Assembly: GCF_000225825.1 (NCBI RefSeq)
Contig: NZ_AGBX01000006.1
Span: 186,001-250,000 of the forward strand
Direction of reading: 5' to 3'
DNA length: 64,000 nt
DNA from: Brachybacterium squillarum M-6-3
GTDB lineage: Bacteria > Actinomycetota > Actinomycetes > Actinomycetales > Dermabacteraceae
The notes beneath the pieces are model-generated. The model did no database searches and had not been told where the DNA came from. It worked only from the letters and a program-made list of their open reading frames with translations. Each line of letters begins with the position of its first letter. Positions within the stretch are counted from its first letter, which is position 1. Below, one piece after another: positions 1 through 9,444 of this stretch. The position numbers and the translations under genes were made by a program.

Positions 1-1
1 G

Positions 2-46
2 CGGCGCGCACTGGACCGTCTCCGCGGCCGCGACCCGCAGGCCTGA
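2..46 (+). CDS. 3' end of an unidentified gene (partial)
   Basis: The reading frame that begins at base 2 ends at a TGA at 44-46 and encodes an Arg/Leu-rich tail (RRALDRLRGRDPQA). It would be the C-terminus of a plus-strand gene entering from the left and convergent with the PrsW gene. Only 14 residues are visible, so no family can be named, and the short frame could be chance in such GC-rich DNA. Confidence 0.3.
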   Translation, partial: RRALDRLRGRDPQA

Positions 47-150
47 CCGGAATCGTCGGACCCGGACCTCACGACGGACGCGACCCCGGACTGAGCAGAC
101 GACCGCCCGGACGCCGACCTCCTCGTCGGTGCCCGGCCGGCGCGCAGCGC

Positions 151-1662
151 TCAGGCGGCCTGCAGCAGGGCCTGCCGGTTCAGCGAGAGACGCTGCAGCA
201 GCGCCGCCTCCTGCGCGACGGCCTTCGGGGCGGCCCCGTCGGCCAGCAGCCGCTGGCGCACCGAGGCGAGGTCCGCGCTCTCCCGGATGAACCGCTTCAT
301 CACCGGCTTCTGACCGATCTGCGCGGCCCAGCGGCGACCCTCCCGACGGCCCTTCCAGGTGGCGAGCATGTCGACCTCCTCGTGGGTCAACCAGCCCATG
401 TTGGCGTAGTCGCCCAGTCGCACCCGGGTCAGTCGCGCCTCGTCCCAGACCAGGATGCCGATGAGGATGAGCCAGCACAGGGACAGCAGCGCCTTCACGC
501 CGAACTGGGCCAGCATCGCCAGGCCGCCGGTCATCAGGCTCGCGCCGAGGTTCCAGCCCGCATGCAGCAGGATGCCCGGGATCAGCGCCACCACGATCAC
601 CAGCACGCCCGGGAGGGTGCCCCACCTGCGCACCACGTACCCCATGATCACGCCGGTCATCGAGGTGTAGATGGCATGCCCGAAGATGTTCAGGACGCCG
701 CGCATGATGAACAGGGTGACCACGCCCTGCGCCCCGTACTCGGTGGCGATGCTCGAGTAGTAGAGGATGTTCTCCGTGAAGGCGAAGCCGCCGCCGATGA
801 GCGCGCCGTAGATCAGGCCGTCCAGGGGGCCGTTGAAGTAGCGCCGTCCCACCAGCAGCAGCAGGACCAGGCCGAGGCCCTTGGTCGTTTCCTCGACCAG
901 CGGTGCGCTGAACACGGCGCCGACGATGTCGGAGGTGCGCATGCTCCCGGAGATGTCGTAGGCGATCATCCCGACGAAGGTGTTCACCCAGAAGCTGATG
1001 AAGGTCGCGATCGCCGCACCCCAGAAGATCGCGATGAGCAGCAGCGGGATCGGCTGGGGGTCCCAACGGTCGGCCAGGAGCATCACCCCGGCGATCACCA
1101 GCAGGGAGACCAGGGCCAGGAAGGCGGTGGCCGGCCACCAGATCAGGGTGCCGGAGCCGCCGGTGTTGCCCATCGCGAAGAGCACGAAGAAGAAGCCGAG
1201 CACGAGGAGCAGCGCGATCGCGAGCACGGTGACGATGATCCAGGCGGCGATGGACACCTTCGGCACCACGGCCTTGGTCTGGGCGACCTCCTGCACCCGC
1301 CGGGTCTGGGTGCTCCAGGCGGAGGCGGGCTGGGCCTGCTGCGGCGGGTGCAGCGGGGCGGGGGCGTAGCGCGCCGCGGTGAGACCCGGGGCGGGCCGCA
1401 TCGAGGTGTCGTACGCCCGAGGGTTGCCGTAGTCCACGTAGCGCGGCGCGGGCCCGGATCCCGGCCCCTGACCGGAGGGGGCGCCCGGACGGGGGCGGCC
1501 ATTGGGCATCACGGGTCCCCGACCCTGCCCGGACGGCGGGACCTGGCCGGCGGGCGGACCGTGGCCGGGAGGAGGGCCGCCTGCGTGCTGCGGGGCGGGG
1601 CCGGGGTGCTGCTGCCCGGGCTGCTGCGGGGACCCGGGGCCCGGGTACGGCGGCTGCGTCAT
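151..1662 (-). CDS. PrsW-family intramembrane metalloprotease
   Basis: A 503-residue membrane protein of the PrsW (CPBP-like) glutamic-type intramembrane protease family. Residues 1-130 are a Pro/Gly/Gln-rich cytoplasmic tail, common in actinobacterial members; about eight membrane segments follow from residue 138. The family motifs are visible: EETTKG with Glu257-Glu258, FTENILYY at 295-302, and a His in GHAIYTSMTG at 328-337. A hydrophilic tail of about 90 residues follows residue 410. In Bacillus, PrsW performs site-1 cleavage of an anti-sigma factor; the substrate here is unknown and no sigma/anti-sigma pair is adjacent. The start is the ATG that opens the low-complexity tail; no clear Shine-Dalgarno precedes it. 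Confidence 0.85.
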   Translation of the reverse strand: MTQPPYPGPGSPQQPGQQHPGPAPQHAGGPPPGHGPPAGQVPPSGQGRGPVMPNGRPRPGAPSGQGPGSGPAPRYVDYGNPRAYDTSMRPAPGLTAARYAPAPLHPPQQAQPASAWSTQTRRVQEVAQTKAVVPKVSIAAWIIVTVLAIALLLVLGFFFVLFAMGNTGGSGTLIWWPATAFLALVSLLVIAGVMLLADRWDPQPIPLLLIAIFWGAAIATFISFWVNTFVGMIAYDISGSMRTSDIVGAVFSAPLVEETTKGLGLVLLLLVGRRYFNGPLDGLIYGALIGGGFAFTENILYYSSIATEYGAQGVVTLFIMRGVLNIFGHAIYTSMTGVIMGYVVRRWGTLPGVLVIVVALIPGILLHAGWNLGASLMTGGLAMLAQFGVKALLSLCWLILIGILVWDEARLTRVRLGDYANMGWLTHEEVDMLATWKGRREGRRWAAQIGQKPVMKRFIRESADLASVRQRLLADGAAPKAVAQEAALLQRLSLNRQALLQAA

Positions 1663-1827
1663 CGGATGCTCGAACTCTCTGTGCGGGGAACGGGTCGGGC
1701 CCGGTGCGGACCTCGACCCGGAGGAGGACCACGGCGGTGGGGATCACGACGCGGATCGGGGACCCCGATCCGTCCGTCCCGACCCCCGGCGGGACGAAGC
1801 GAGTTCACAGCGCGTCGCGATGATGCG

Positions 1828-1833
1828 ATGCTA
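1828..1833 (-). promoter_or_regulatory. possible -10 element upstream of the PrsW gene
   Basis: Read on the minus strand the hexamer is TAGCAT, a good actinobacterial -10. It would give a leader of about 160 bases before the PrsW start. No convincing -35 is seen. The leader contains a palindrome, CGGATCGGGG-A-CCCCGATCCG, at 1752-1772. Low confidence. Confidence 0.25.
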
Positions 1834-1955
1834 CAGGTGATCTGCGCCACCGCGGGAAGTATCCCGCGCGGGCGGATGGGTGTTTGTGCTGGTCGTGGCC
1901 CTCATGGCCCAGATGTGGGGAGGAGTCACCACTCGATAGGCGGAGGATCTGAAAG

Positions 1956-1974
1956 TTGAGCGGAATACGCTCAA
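1956..1974. promoter_or_regulatory. HAIR (HspR) operator of clpB
   Basis: TTGAGC - 7 bases - GCTCAA, a perfect inverted repeat matching the core of the HspR-associated inverted repeat (CTTGAGT-N7-ACTCAAG). HspR represses dnaK and clpB regulons in Streptomyces and mycobacteria. It lies 140 bases upstream of clpB and overlaps the -35 of the promoter described at 1962-1987. Confidence 0.8.
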
Positions 1975-1987
1975 AGTTAATGTCGTT
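1962..1987 (+). promoter_or_regulatory. SigH/SigR-type promoter of clpB
   Basis: GGAATA at 1962-1967, 16 bases, then CGTT at 1984-1987 matches the GGAAT / GTT promoter class used by the redox and heat sigma factors SigH (mycobacteria) and SigR (Streptomyces). The -35 sits inside the spacer of the HAIR repeat, so HspR binding would occlude it. The rest of the 453-base gap 1663-2115 shows no other clear gene. Confidence 0.65.
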
Positions 1988-2115
1988 GACACGGAGGACC
2001 GGCGAGGAGGACGACCGGCGGACACCCGGACCACGAGCGGGGACATCCCGCGGACACCCGGACCGATCCCCGCGTCCCCGCACCCATCGCCACCACGACC
2101 ACAGGAGGGAGCCCG

Positions 2116-4806
2116 ATGGAGTTCCAGTTCACCACCCGATCCCAGGAAGCGGTCGCGGCGGCCGCCCAGCGCGCCGCGGAGGCGGGGAACCCCCAGGTGG
2201 GGTCCCTGCACCTGCTGGCCGCCCTGGTCGACCAGCCCGACGGCATCGGCCGCGCCGCTCTTGCGGACGCCGGCGCCGACCCCGCCGAGGTGGCCCGCCG
2301 CACCGAGGAGGCCCTGGCCCGACAGCCGCGTGTGCAGGGCGAGGCCGGTGGACACCCCACCTTCGTGGGTCCCGGCTTCGACGCGCTCGAGGCCGCCCGG
2401 AAGGCCGCGGACGCGGCCGGCCGCACCTACCTGTCCACTGAACACCTGATGCTCGGCATCGCACTCGGGGAGGACGACGCCGCCCGCATCCTCGCCGAGG
2501 CCGGCGCGACCCCGGAGCACCTGCGCGATGCCATCACCCGACTCACCGCCGGAGAGGACACCATGACCGCACCCGATACCGAGAATCCCGAGAGCAGCTT
2601 CCAGAGCCTGGAGAAGTACGGCGTCGACCTGACCGCCCAGGCCCGCGAGGGCCGGCTCGACCCCGTCATCGGCCGCGACACCGAGATCCGTCGCGTGGTG
2701 CAGGTGCTCTCGCGCCGCACCAAGAACAATCCCGTGCTGATCGGCGAGCCCGGCGTCGGCAAGACCGCCGTCGTCGAGGGCCTCGCCCAGCGCATCGTCG
2801 AGGGCGACGTGCCCGACTCGCTGCGCGACAAGCGCCTGATCTCCCTCGACCTCTCCTCGATGGTCGCCGGCTCGAAGTACCGCGGCGAGTTCGAGGAGCG
2901 GATGAAGGCGGTGCTGGACGAGATCCGCTCCAGCAACGGCCAGATCATCACCTTCATCGACGAGCTGCACACCGTGGTCGGCGCCGGGGGCACCGGCGAC
3001 GGCGCGATGGACGCCGGCAACATGCTCAAGCCCATGCTCGCCCGCGGCGAGCTGCGGATGGTCGGCGCCACCACCCTGGACGAGTACCGCGAGAACATCG
3101 AGAAGGACCCGGCGCTGGAGCGCCGCTTCCAGCAGGTGTTCGTGGGCGAGCCCAGCGTGGAGGACACCATCACCATCCTGCGCGGGCTCAAGGACAAGTA
3201 CGAGGCCCACCACAAGGTCTCCATCACCGACGGCGCCCTGGTGGCCGCCGCCGGGCTCTCCGACCGCTACATCCCTGGCCGGCAGCTGCCCGACAAGGCC
3301 ATCGACCTGGTCGACGAGGCCGCCTCCCGACAGCGCATGGAGCTGGACTCCTCCCCGGAGGAGCTGGACATGCTGCGCCGCCAGGTGGACCGGCTGAAGA
3401 TGGAGGAGCTGGCCCTGGCCGGCAGCGACGACGCGGGCAGCCGCGCGCAGCTCGACGCCGTGCGCGGGCAGCTCGCCGACCGCGAGGAGCAGATGCGCGC
3501 GCTCTCCTCCCGCTGGGAGCGGGAGAAGGCCGGGCTGAACCTGGTGGGCGACCTCAAGGCACAGCTCGAGCAGCTGCGGATGCAGGCCGACCGCGCCCAG
3601 CGCGAGGGCGACCTGTCCTCCGCCTCGAAGATCCTCTACGGCGACATCCCCGAGCTGAAGACGCAGCTGCGTCAGGCCGAGGAGAGCGAGGCCAGCGGGG
3701 AGCTGGAGGGCGAGGGGCCGCTCGTGGCCGACCACGTCGGTGCGGACGACATCGCCGAGGTGGTGGGCGCCTGGACCGGCATCCCCGCCGGCCGGCTGCT
3801 GCAGTCCGAGACCCAGAAGCTGCTGGAGATGGAGGACATCATCGGCGACCGCCTGATCGGGCAGCGCCGCGCGGTGGCCGAGGTCTCCGATGCGGTGCGC
3901 CGCTCCCGGGCGGGCATCGCCGATCCGAACCGCCCCACCGGCTCCTTCCTGTTCCTCGGCCCCACCGGCGTGGGCAAGACCGAGCTCGCGAAGGCGCTCG
4001 CGGAGTTCCTCTTCGACGACGAGCGGGCGATGATCCGCGTGGACATGTCCGAGTACGGCGAGAAGCACACCGTCTCCCGCCTGGTCGGCGCCCCTCCCGG
4101 GTACGTCGGCTACGACGAGGGCGGCCAGCTCACCGAGGCCGTGCGGCGACGCCCCTATTCGGTGGTGCTGCTGGACGAGATCGAGAAGGCCCACCCCGAC
4201 GTCTTCGACGTGCTGCTGCAGGTGCTGGACGACGGTCGGCTGACCGACGGCCAGGGCCGCACCGTCGACTTCCGCAACACGATCCTCATCCTCACCTCGA
4301 ACCTGGGCGCGCACGTGCTGCAGGACCCTGTGCTCGGCGAGGCCGAGAAGGTCGAGAAGGTGATGGAGATCGTGCGGGCCTCCTTCAAGCCCGAGTTCCT
4401 GAACCGGCTGGACGACGTGGTCATGTTCGATGCGCTCACCCAGCGGGAGCTCTCCCACATCGTGCGGCTGCAGGTGGCCTCCGTCGCCGAGCGGCTGCGG
4501 GACCGCCGCATCGCGCTGGTGGTCGACGACGCGGCCACCGAGTGGCTCGCCGAGGTCGGCTTCGACCCGCTGTACGGGGCGCGCCCGCTCAAGCGCCTGG
4601 TGCAGAAGGAGATCGGGGACGCGCTCGCGCGGATGATCCTGCGCGGCGAGGTCCACGACGACGAGACCGTGCTGGTCACCCGCGCCGAGTCCGGCGACGG
4701 CCTGTCCCTGCGGGTGCGCGAGGGCGATCAGCGCCCCGAGCACGCGGAGGACGGCTCCGCCGGCGATCACCACGATGCCGACGAGGGTGCCCGCCGCGAG
4801 GAGTGA
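2116..4806 (+). CDS. clpB: ATP-dependent disaggregase ClpB
   Basis: An Hsp100 chaperone of 896 residues that works with DnaK to solubilise aggregates. Order: N-domain (residues 1-145), first AAA+ module with Walker A GEPGVGKT at 210-217, coiled-coil middle domain (about 400-520, the part that separates ClpB from ClpC), second AAA+ module with GPTGVGKT at about 615-622, and a C-terminal D2-small domain. It lacks the ClpP-binding loop typical of proteolytic partners as far as can be judged by eye. The C-terminal 25 residues form an acidic, His-containing tail. ATG at 2116 follows a strong AGGAGGGA Shine-Dalgarno. Upstream lie a HAIR operator and a SigH-like promoter, so induction by heat and by thiol-oxidative stress is likely. 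Confidence 0.97.
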   Translation: MEFQFTTRSQEAVAAAAQRAAEAGNPQVGSLHLLAALVDQPDGIGRAALADAGADPAEVARRTEEALARQPRVQGEAGGHPTFVGPGFDALEAARKAADAAGRTYLSTEHLMLGIALGEDDAARILAEAGATPEHLRDAITRLTAGEDTMTAPDTENPESSFQSLEKYGVDLTAQAREGRLDPVIGRDTEIRRVVQVLSRRTKNNPVLIGEPGVGKTAVVEGLAQRIVEGDVPDSLRDKRLISLDLSSMVAGSKYRGEFEERMKAVLDEIRSSNGQIITFIDELHTVVGAGGTGDGAMDAGNMLKPMLARGELRMVGATTLDEYRENIEKDPALERRFQQVFVGEPSVEDTITILRGLKDKYEAHHKVSITDGALVAAAGLSDRYIPGRQLPDKAIDLVDEAASRQRMELDSSPEELDMLRRQVDRLKMEELALAGSDDAGSRAQLDAVRGQLADREEQMRALSSRWEREKAGLNLVGDLKAQLEQLRMQADRAQREGDLSSASKILYGDIPELKTQLRQAEESEASGELEGEGPLVADHVGADDIAEVVGAWTGIPAGRLLQSETQKLLEMEDIIGDRLIGQRRAVAEVSDAVRRSRAGIADPNRPTGSFLFLGPTGVGKTELAKALAEFLFDDERAMIRVDMSEYGEKHTVSRLVGAPPGYVGYDEGGQLTEAVRRRPYSVVLLDEIEKAHPDVFDVLLQVLDDGRLTDGQGRTVDFRNTILILTSNLGAHVLQDPVLGEAEKVEKVMEIVRASFKPEFLNRLDDVVMFDALTQRELSHIVRLQVASVAERLRDRRIALVVDDAATEWLAEVGFDPLYGARPLKRLVQKEIGDALARMILRGEVHDDETVLVTRAESGDGLSLRVREGDQRPEHAEDGSAGDHHDADEGARREE

Positions 4807-4892
4807 TCCCCGCGTCGCGGCCCGCCCCACCCGGGGACGGGCGGCGCGGTCTCCGCGGTGCCCGGCTCCCGGTCCCGACCCGTGCCCCTTCC

Positions 4893-6062
4893 TCATGACG
4901 GCCCTCGGTCGTCGTAGGGGAGGGGCACGTGGCGTCTGCGGGCGTCGTAGAGGTTCTGGGCCCCGGTGTGGTCGTCCCGTGCAGCCTGCATGCCGTCCTC
5001 CCAGCCCTCGAGCGTGCTCCCGGCCGTCTGCAGGGTCGCCGCGTACCCGGGAGCGAAGGGCTCGACGACCCCGGCCGCCGCGTCCGCGGTGTCCGCCCCG
5101 GCACCCAGCCAGGGACTGATGCTGTCCGGCATCACGGCGTCCGAGCCGGCGTCGATCCCGCGGTACACGCCCTTCTCGGCGGCTGCGACGGCTCCCCCCG
5201 GATCACCGTCCGCGAGTGCGCTGCCGATCTCGACGTGGGTCTGGATGTTGTTGGCGACGAGCCGGTCCACGCCCTCGAGGGTCTGATTGATCGCACCGTC
5301 CTGACCGAGCACGGCTCCGGAGGCGGCCCAGGGGATGCGGACGGCGTCCACGGCCGGGGTGAAGGCCCCGAAGCCGTTGTCCTCCATCCGCGTCTCCAGG
5401 GCGTCCAGCCCGGAGCCGGCCTGCTCGTGCATGGCGATGGCGCCCTGGACGGCCCCGATGGTCGTGCCGACCACGGGGATCTTCGTGACCGCGGCGCTCC
5501 GGACCCGGCTCACCGCGCCGACCAGCTCCGGGTTCAGCTCGGTGCTGTCCTCGGGGAGGGGGCCGTCGACCGGGCCGGTCGGCGCCGCTCCCGCAGCGAA
5601 GGGGTATGCGAAGGGCGTGCCCCGGTACTTCCCTGCCTCCTCCCAGGCGTCCCTCCACCTCTGAGGATCCGCGCCTCCCGGCAGCCGGATCGGCCCGCCC
5701 GGGCTCCCGACCGGATCGTTCCAGCCCTCGGGCGGTTCCCAGTCCCTGATCTCGCCGAACAGGCCGGCCCGCACCTGCCACAGCCCGTGCTCGTCGGGGG
5801 AGGAGGTCAGCTCCTGCTGCTCGGCGTCCTCGCGGATCATGCGCATGATGCCGAGCAGGTCCCCGCCGAGCCGGTCCATCTCCTGGGTGGCGGTGCGGGT
5901 CCCTTCCCGGTGGCCGTCCCCGTCCGGGCCGTCCCAGCGGGTGGAGGAGGAGCTGCCCTGCAGCAGATCCACCAGCTCCTGGATGCGGCGCGCCCCCTCG
6001 AGGAGACGCTCGGCGTGCTCGTCCAACTGGTGCGGGTCGCAACCCCAGAATGTGCTGTCCAT
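4893..6062 (-). CDS. WXG100-like N-domain protein of unknown function
   Basis: A 389-residue soluble protein. Residues 1-85 look like an ESAT-6/WXG100-type helical hairpin: amphipathic helix, a central W-D-G turn (RWDGPDGD), then a second helix. A linker rich in Pro/Gly follows, then an Ala/Gly-rich helical region without recognisable catalytic residues or membrane segments. Such architecture is seen in type VII secretion substrates, but no ESX gene, partner WXG100 gene or immunity gene lies nearby. I chose ATG 6062: a TACGGT -10 ends six bases before it, and an upstream GTG at 6164 would lie inside the leuS terminator hairpin. It is separated from leuS by that terminator. Function not assigned. 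Confidence 0.7.
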   Translation of the reverse strand: MDSTFWGCDPHQLDEHAERLLEGARRIQELVDLLQGSSSSTRWDGPDGDGHREGTRTATQEMDRLGGDLLGIMRMIREDAEQQELTSSPDEHGLWQVRAGLFGEIRDWEPPEGWNDPVGSPGGPIRLPGGADPQRWRDAWEEAGKYRGTPFAYPFAAGAAPTGPVDGPLPEDSTELNPELVGAVSRVRSAAVTKIPVVGTTIGAVQGAIAMHEQAGSGLDALETRMEDNGFGAFTPAVDAVRIPWAASGAVLGQDGAINQTLEGVDRLVANNIQTHVEIGSALADGDPGGAVAAAEKGVYRGIDAGSDAVMPDSISPWLGAGADTADAAAGVVEPFAPGYAATLQTAGSTLEGWEDGMQAARDDHTGAQNLYDARRRHVPLPYDDRGPS

Positions 6063-6068
6063 GGCCTG

Positions 6069-6074
6069 ACCGTA
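6069..6074 (-). promoter_or_regulatory. -10 element, leaderless start of the WXG-like gene
   Basis: TACGGT on the minus strand, six bases before the ATG at 6062. The predicted transcription start coincides with the A of the ATG. Confidence 0.5.
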
Positions 6075-6152
6075 GGCAGCGGCTCCACCGGCCGCGCCCC
6101 GGTGGTGGCGGCGGTGGACGACGGTGCGGTGGGGAGGACCGGCGCAACCGGA

Positions 6153-6186
6153 GGGGGCGGGCACCGGTCTCCCGATGCCCGCCCCC
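6153..6186 (-). terminator. leuS terminator hairpin
   Basis: An 11-bp perfect stem (GGGGGCGGGCA / TGCCCGCCCCC) with a 12-base loop, 57 bases downstream of the leuS stop. There is no U-run, as is common in high-GC actinobacteria. Confidence 0.6.
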
Positions 6187-6242
6187 GGCGGTTCCGCGGT
6201 GCGCGCGGCGGTCCTCGGACCGCGGCGCCCAGCAGACAGTGC

Positions 6243-9170
6243 TCAGACCACGATGTTCACGATCCGCGGCGCCTTCACGATGACCTTGCGGACGCTCTGG
6301 CCCTCGAGCAGCTGCTGCACCCGCTCCTCGCCCATCACCAGGGTCTCCAGCTCGGCCTCGCCGATCTCCGGGTCGACCTCCAGCTTGTGGCGGACCTTGC
6401 CCTTGACCTGCACCACGCAGGTGACGGTGTCGGCCTTCACCAGCGCCGGATCGGCCACCGGGTAGGCGGCGCGCGCCAGGGAGCCCTCGTGGCCCAGGCG
6501 GGACCACAGCTCCTCGGCCAGGTGCGGGGCGACGGGTGCGACCATCAGCACCAGCGGCTCGACGGCCTCGCGCGGGGTGCCCTCGGCGCCCGCCTTGGTG
6601 AGGTGGTTGACCAGCTCGATGAGCTTCGCGATCGCGGTGTTGAACTGCATCCCCGCCATCTCGCGGGTGACGCCGTCGATGGTGCGGTGCACGGCCTGGC
6701 GGGTCGCCAGCGGCGCCTCCTCCTCGGTGACGCGCAGGGCACCGGTCTCCTCGTCGACGGCCAGACGCCACAGGCGCTGCAGGAATCGCTGGGAGCCGAC
6801 CACGGCGCGGGTCTCCCAGGGGCGGGAGAGGTCCAGCGGGCCCATCGACATCTCGTAGACGCGCAGGGTGTCGGCCCCGTACTCCTCGTACATGTCGTCG
6901 GGCGCGACCGCGTTCTTCAGCGACTTGCCCATCTTCCCGTACTCCTGCGTGACGGGCTCGCCGCGGTAGGTGAAGGTGCTGTCGGCCTCGGCCACGACCT
7001 CCTCGGCGGGGACGTACACGCCGCGGGCGTCGGTGTAGGCGTAGGCCTGGATGTAGCCCTGGTTGAACAGGCGGTGGAAGGGCTCCTGGCTGCTCACGTC
7101 GCCGCGGTCGAACAGCACCTTGTGCCAGAAGCGGGCGTACAGCAGGTGCAGCACCGCGTGCTCGACGCCGCCGACGTACAGGTCCGCGCCGCCGACGGAG
7201 CCGTCCTCGCGCGGGCCCAGCCAGTAGGCCTCGTTCTCGGGCCGCACCAGGTGCTCGGTGTCGCTGGGGTCCAGGTAGCGCAGCTGGTACCAGGAGGAGC
7301 CGGCCCACTGCGGCATCGTGTTGGTCTCGCGGCGGTACGTCTTCGGGCCCTCGCCCAGGTCCAGCTCGACCTCCACCCAGTCGGTGGCGCGGGACAGCGG
7401 GGTCTGCGGCTCGGTGTCGGCGTCCTCCGGATCGAAGGTCTTGGGGGAGAAGTCCTCCATCTCCGGCAGGGCGACCGGCAGCATCGACTCCGGCAGCGGG
7501 ATGGGGGTGAGCGGGTCCGCGGGGTCGTAGACGACCGGGAAGGGCTCGCCCCAGTAGCGCTGGCGGGAGAACAGCCAGTCCCGCAGCCGGTAGGTGGTGC
7601 GGGCCCGGCCGAAGCCGCGCTCGGTGGCGTACACGGTGGCGCGGCGCTTGGCCTCGTCCTTGTCCAGGCCGTTCAGGTCCAGGTCGGCGCTGGCGGAGTT
7701 GATCTTCTCGCCCTCGCCGGTCCAGGCGCCGCCGTCGAAGCCCTCGGGCGGGCGGACGGTGCGGATCACGGGCAGCTCGAAGCGCTCGGCGAAGGCGAAG
7801 TCGCGCTCGTCCTCGGCGGGCACGGCCATGATCGCGCCGGTGCCGTAGCCGGTCAGCACGTAGTCGGCGGTGAAGACGGGCACCTGGCGCCCGTCCATCG
7901 GGTTGGTGGCGAGCAGGCCGGTGAACACGCCGGTCTTCTCGCGGTCCTCGGCGGTGCGCTCCTCCTCGCCCAGCGCCGCGGCGCGGGCCTGGTAGGCGGC
8001 GACGGCGGCGCGCGGGTCGGCGGCGCCCCCGGTCCAGGCGTCCTTCGTGCCCTCGGGCCAGGCCGCCGGCAGCACGGCGGGGTCGGACAGCAGCTCGTGC
8101 TCGGGGGAGAGCACGCAGAAGGTCGCCCCGAACAGGGTGTCGGCGCGGGTGGTGAAGACGTCGAAGGTGTGCTCCCGCCCGTCGGCGGTGCCCACGACGG
8201 GGAAGGTGATCTGGGCGCCCTCGCTGCGGCCGATCCAGTGCCGCTGCATGATGCGGATCGACTCGGGCCAGTCCACCCGGTCCAGGTCGTCGGCCAGGCG
8301 GTCCGCGTAGGCGGTGATGCGCATGTTCCACTGCCGCAGGCGACGGCGGAAGACCGGGAAGTTGCCGCGCTCGCTGCGGCCGTCGGCGGTGACCTCCTCG
8401 TTGGCCAGCACGGTGCCCAGGCCCGGGCACCAGTTCACCGGGGTCTCGGAGATGTAGGCCAGGCGGAAGCAGTCGGCCAGCTCGGCGATCTCGGCATCGG
8501 TCGCGGCGGTGACGGCGGCGGCGTCGGCGCCCTGCCAGCGGGCGGGCAGCTCGATGCCCTGCCGCTCGGCCAGGGCGATGGGGTCCACGGTGCCCGCGCG
8601 CAGCTCCTCGCGCAGTTCGGCGATGGGTCGGGCGCGCCCGGTGATGCCGTCGACGTTCGTCGCCTCCGGGTCGTACCAGGAGTCGAAGATCCGCAGGAAG
8701 ATCCACTGGGTCCACTGCACGAACTCGGGGTCGGTGGTGGACAGGGAGCGGCGGGCGTCGTGGGAGAGCCCCAGCCGGTGCAGCTGGCGGCGCATGTTCG
8801 CGACGTTCGCCTCGGTGGTGGTGCGCGGGTGGGTGCCGGTCTGCACGGCGTACTGCTCGGCGGGCAGGCCGAAGGCGTCGTAGCCCATCGTGTACAGCAC
8901 ATTCTTGCCCAGCATCCGCTGGTGGCGAGCCACCACGTCGGTGGCGATGTAGCCCAGCGGGTGACCCACGTGCAGCCCCGACCCCGAGGGGTAGGGGAAC
9001 ATGTCCATGATGTAGATCTTCTCGCCCAGCTCCTCGGCGCTGCGGCCGTCCGCGAGGGCGCCGACGGGGTTGGCGGCCCAGAAGGTGCCCTCCTCGTCCC
9101 AGCGCTGCTGCCAGCGGCGCTCGATCTCGTCCGCCACGGCGGCGGTGTAGCGGTGCGATGCCTCGCTCAT
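6243..9170 (-). CDS. leuS: leucyl-tRNA synthetase
   Basis: Class I aminoacyl-tRNA synthetase of 975 residues that charges tRNA-Leu. The HIGH-type motif is in [16 protein letters not shown] near the N-terminus; the editing CP1 domain occupies the middle, with the T-rich region and DERD motif ([10 protein letters not shown]); the catalytic lysine loop is KMGKS, a variant of KMSKS. The C-terminal anticodon-binding and tail domains end with a typical VNIVV terminus. The start ATG at 9170 is preceded by AAGGA; a longer frame upstream runs through the attenuator and is not used. Expression is probably controlled by the leucine attenuator at 9238-9352. Confidence 0.97.
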   Translation of the reverse strand: MSEASHRYTAAVADEIERRWQQRWDEEGTFWAANPVGALADGRSAEELGEKIYIMDMFPYPSGSGLHVGHPLGYIATDVVARHQRMLGKNVLYTMGYDAFGLPAEQYAVQTGTHPRTTTEANVANMRRQLHRLGLSHDARRSLSTTDPEFVQWTQWIFLRIFDSWYDPEATNVDGITGRARPIAELREELRAGTVDPIALAERQGIELPARWQGADAAAVTAATDAEIAELADCFRLAYISETPVNWCPGLGTVLANEEVTADGRSERGNFPVFRRRLRQWNMRITAYADRLADDLDRVDWPESIRIMQRHWIGRSEGAQITFPVVGTADGREHTFDVFTTRADTLFGATFCVLSPEHELLSDPAVLPAAWPEGTKDAWTGGAADPRAAVAAYQARAAALGEEERTAEDREKTGVFTGLLATNPMDGRQVPVFTADYVLTGYGTGAIMAVPAEDERDFAFAERFELPVIRTVRPPEGFDGGAWTGEGEKINSASADLDLNGLDKDEAKRRATVYATERGFGRARTTYRLRDWLFSRQRYWGEPFPVVYDPADPLTPIPLPESMLPVALPEMEDFSPKTFDPEDADTEPQTPLSRATDWVEVELDLGEGPKTYRRETNTMPQWAGSSWYQLRYLDPSDTEHLVRPENEAYWLGPREDGSVGGADLYVGGVEHAVLHLLYARFWHKVLFDRGDVSSQEPFHRLFNQGYIQAYAYTDARGVYVPAEEVVAEADSTFTYRGEPVTQEYGKMGKSLKNAVAPDDMYEEYGADTLRVYEMSMGPLDLSRPWETRAVVGSQRFLQRLWRLAVDEETGALRVTEEEAPLATRQAVHRTIDGVTREMAGMQFNTAIAKLIELVNHLTKAGAEGTPREAVEPLVLMVAPVAPHLAEELWSRLGHEGSLARAAYPVADPALVKADTVTCVVQVKGKVRHKLEVDPEIGEAELETLVMGEERVQQLLEGQSVRKVIVKAPRIVNIVV

Positions 9171-9237
9171 GGATCCTTCGCTTTCGGTTCGGGTGGGTGC
9201 TGCCGGGGTGCTCCTGCGCCGACGGGTCGCCGACATG

Positions 9238-9263
9238 AAAAAACCCCCGCACAGGCGAGGGGG
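9238..9263 (-). terminator. attenuator terminator in the leuS leader
   Basis: On the minus strand: CCCCC at 9263-9259, loop with an inner GC/GC pair, GGGGG at 9248-9244, then six U residues (9243-9238). It lies 68 bases before the leuS start codon and so cannot be a terminator of an upstream gene (the upstream neighbour ends about 300 bases earlier and a promoter intervenes). Its 3' arm (9246-9252, GUGCGGG) is exactly complementary to CCCGCAC at 9303-9309 in the leader, giving a candidate antiterminator. Confidence 0.75.
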
Positions 9264-9325
9264 CCGCGGCGGTGCCGGCATCGGGCGCCGGGGGCGCCGC
9301 GGGTGCGGGCGGTGATCCGTCGCGG

Positions 9326-9352
9326 CTAGGGAAGCAGGAGCTCTCGAGCCAC
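9326..9352 (-). CDS. leuS leader peptide (MARELLLP), attenuator sensor
   Basis: An 8-codon open frame GTG GCT CGA GAG CTC CTG CTT CCC TAG encoding M-A-R-E-L-L-L-P with three consecutive, different Leu codons. It begins at the predicted transcription start and is followed 62 bases later by an intrinsic terminator before leuS. Under leucyl-tRNA shortage a ribosome would stall on the Leu codons and favour the antiterminator pairing, so leuS would be transcribed. The peptide, its leaderless position and the terminator are directly visible; the mechanism follows from classical ribosome-mediated attenuation and is inferred. Confidence 0.75.
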   Translation of the reverse strand: MARELLLP

Positions 9353-9358
9353 GTGCTC

Positions 9359-9364
9359 AGCCTA
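9359..9364 (-). promoter_or_regulatory. -10 element of the leuS transcription unit
   Basis: TAGGCT on the minus strand, six bases upstream of the leader-peptide GTG at 9352, so the mRNA probably starts at or next to that GTG. No good -35 is seen. Confidence 0.6.
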
Positions 9365-9444
9365 GCGCACCGGCGATACGCACCTTGGCGGCGTCCGTGG
9401 CACCTCGGACCGGGGTGCGTCACGTCCGTGCGGGTATCCGCCGA

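Noticed and set aside
1752..1772. Palindrome CGGATCGGGG-A-CCCCGATCCG as an operator or terminator
   Set aside because: It lies in the PrsW gene leader with an almost absent loop and no U-run; chance palindromes of this GC-rich type are frequent here.
6063..6164. Upstream GTG start for the WXG-like protein
   Set aside because: It would begin in the loop edge of the leuS terminator hairpin and add 34 unconserved residues; the ATG at 6062 has a well-placed -10.
9171..9281. N-terminal extension of LeuS to 9281
   Set aside because: The extra frame passes through the attenuator hairpin and its T-run; conserved LeuS sequence begins after ATG 9170, which has a Shine-Dalgarno.
4929..9329. Very long plus-strand open frame (over 1400 codons) opposite leuS and the WXG-like gene
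   Set aside because: It is the reverse-complement shadow of leuS; it is built of Val/Gly/His/Gln-rich low-complexity text without any domain, as expected in GC-rich genomes. Similar shadows at 1831-4896, 19569-23402, 47129-51235 and 48772-53901 were dropped for the same reason.
9238..9420. T-box riboswitch in front of leuS
   Set aside because: No T-box consensus (AGGGUGGNACCGCG) or specifier-loop architecture is seen; the leader-peptide model explains the terminator better.
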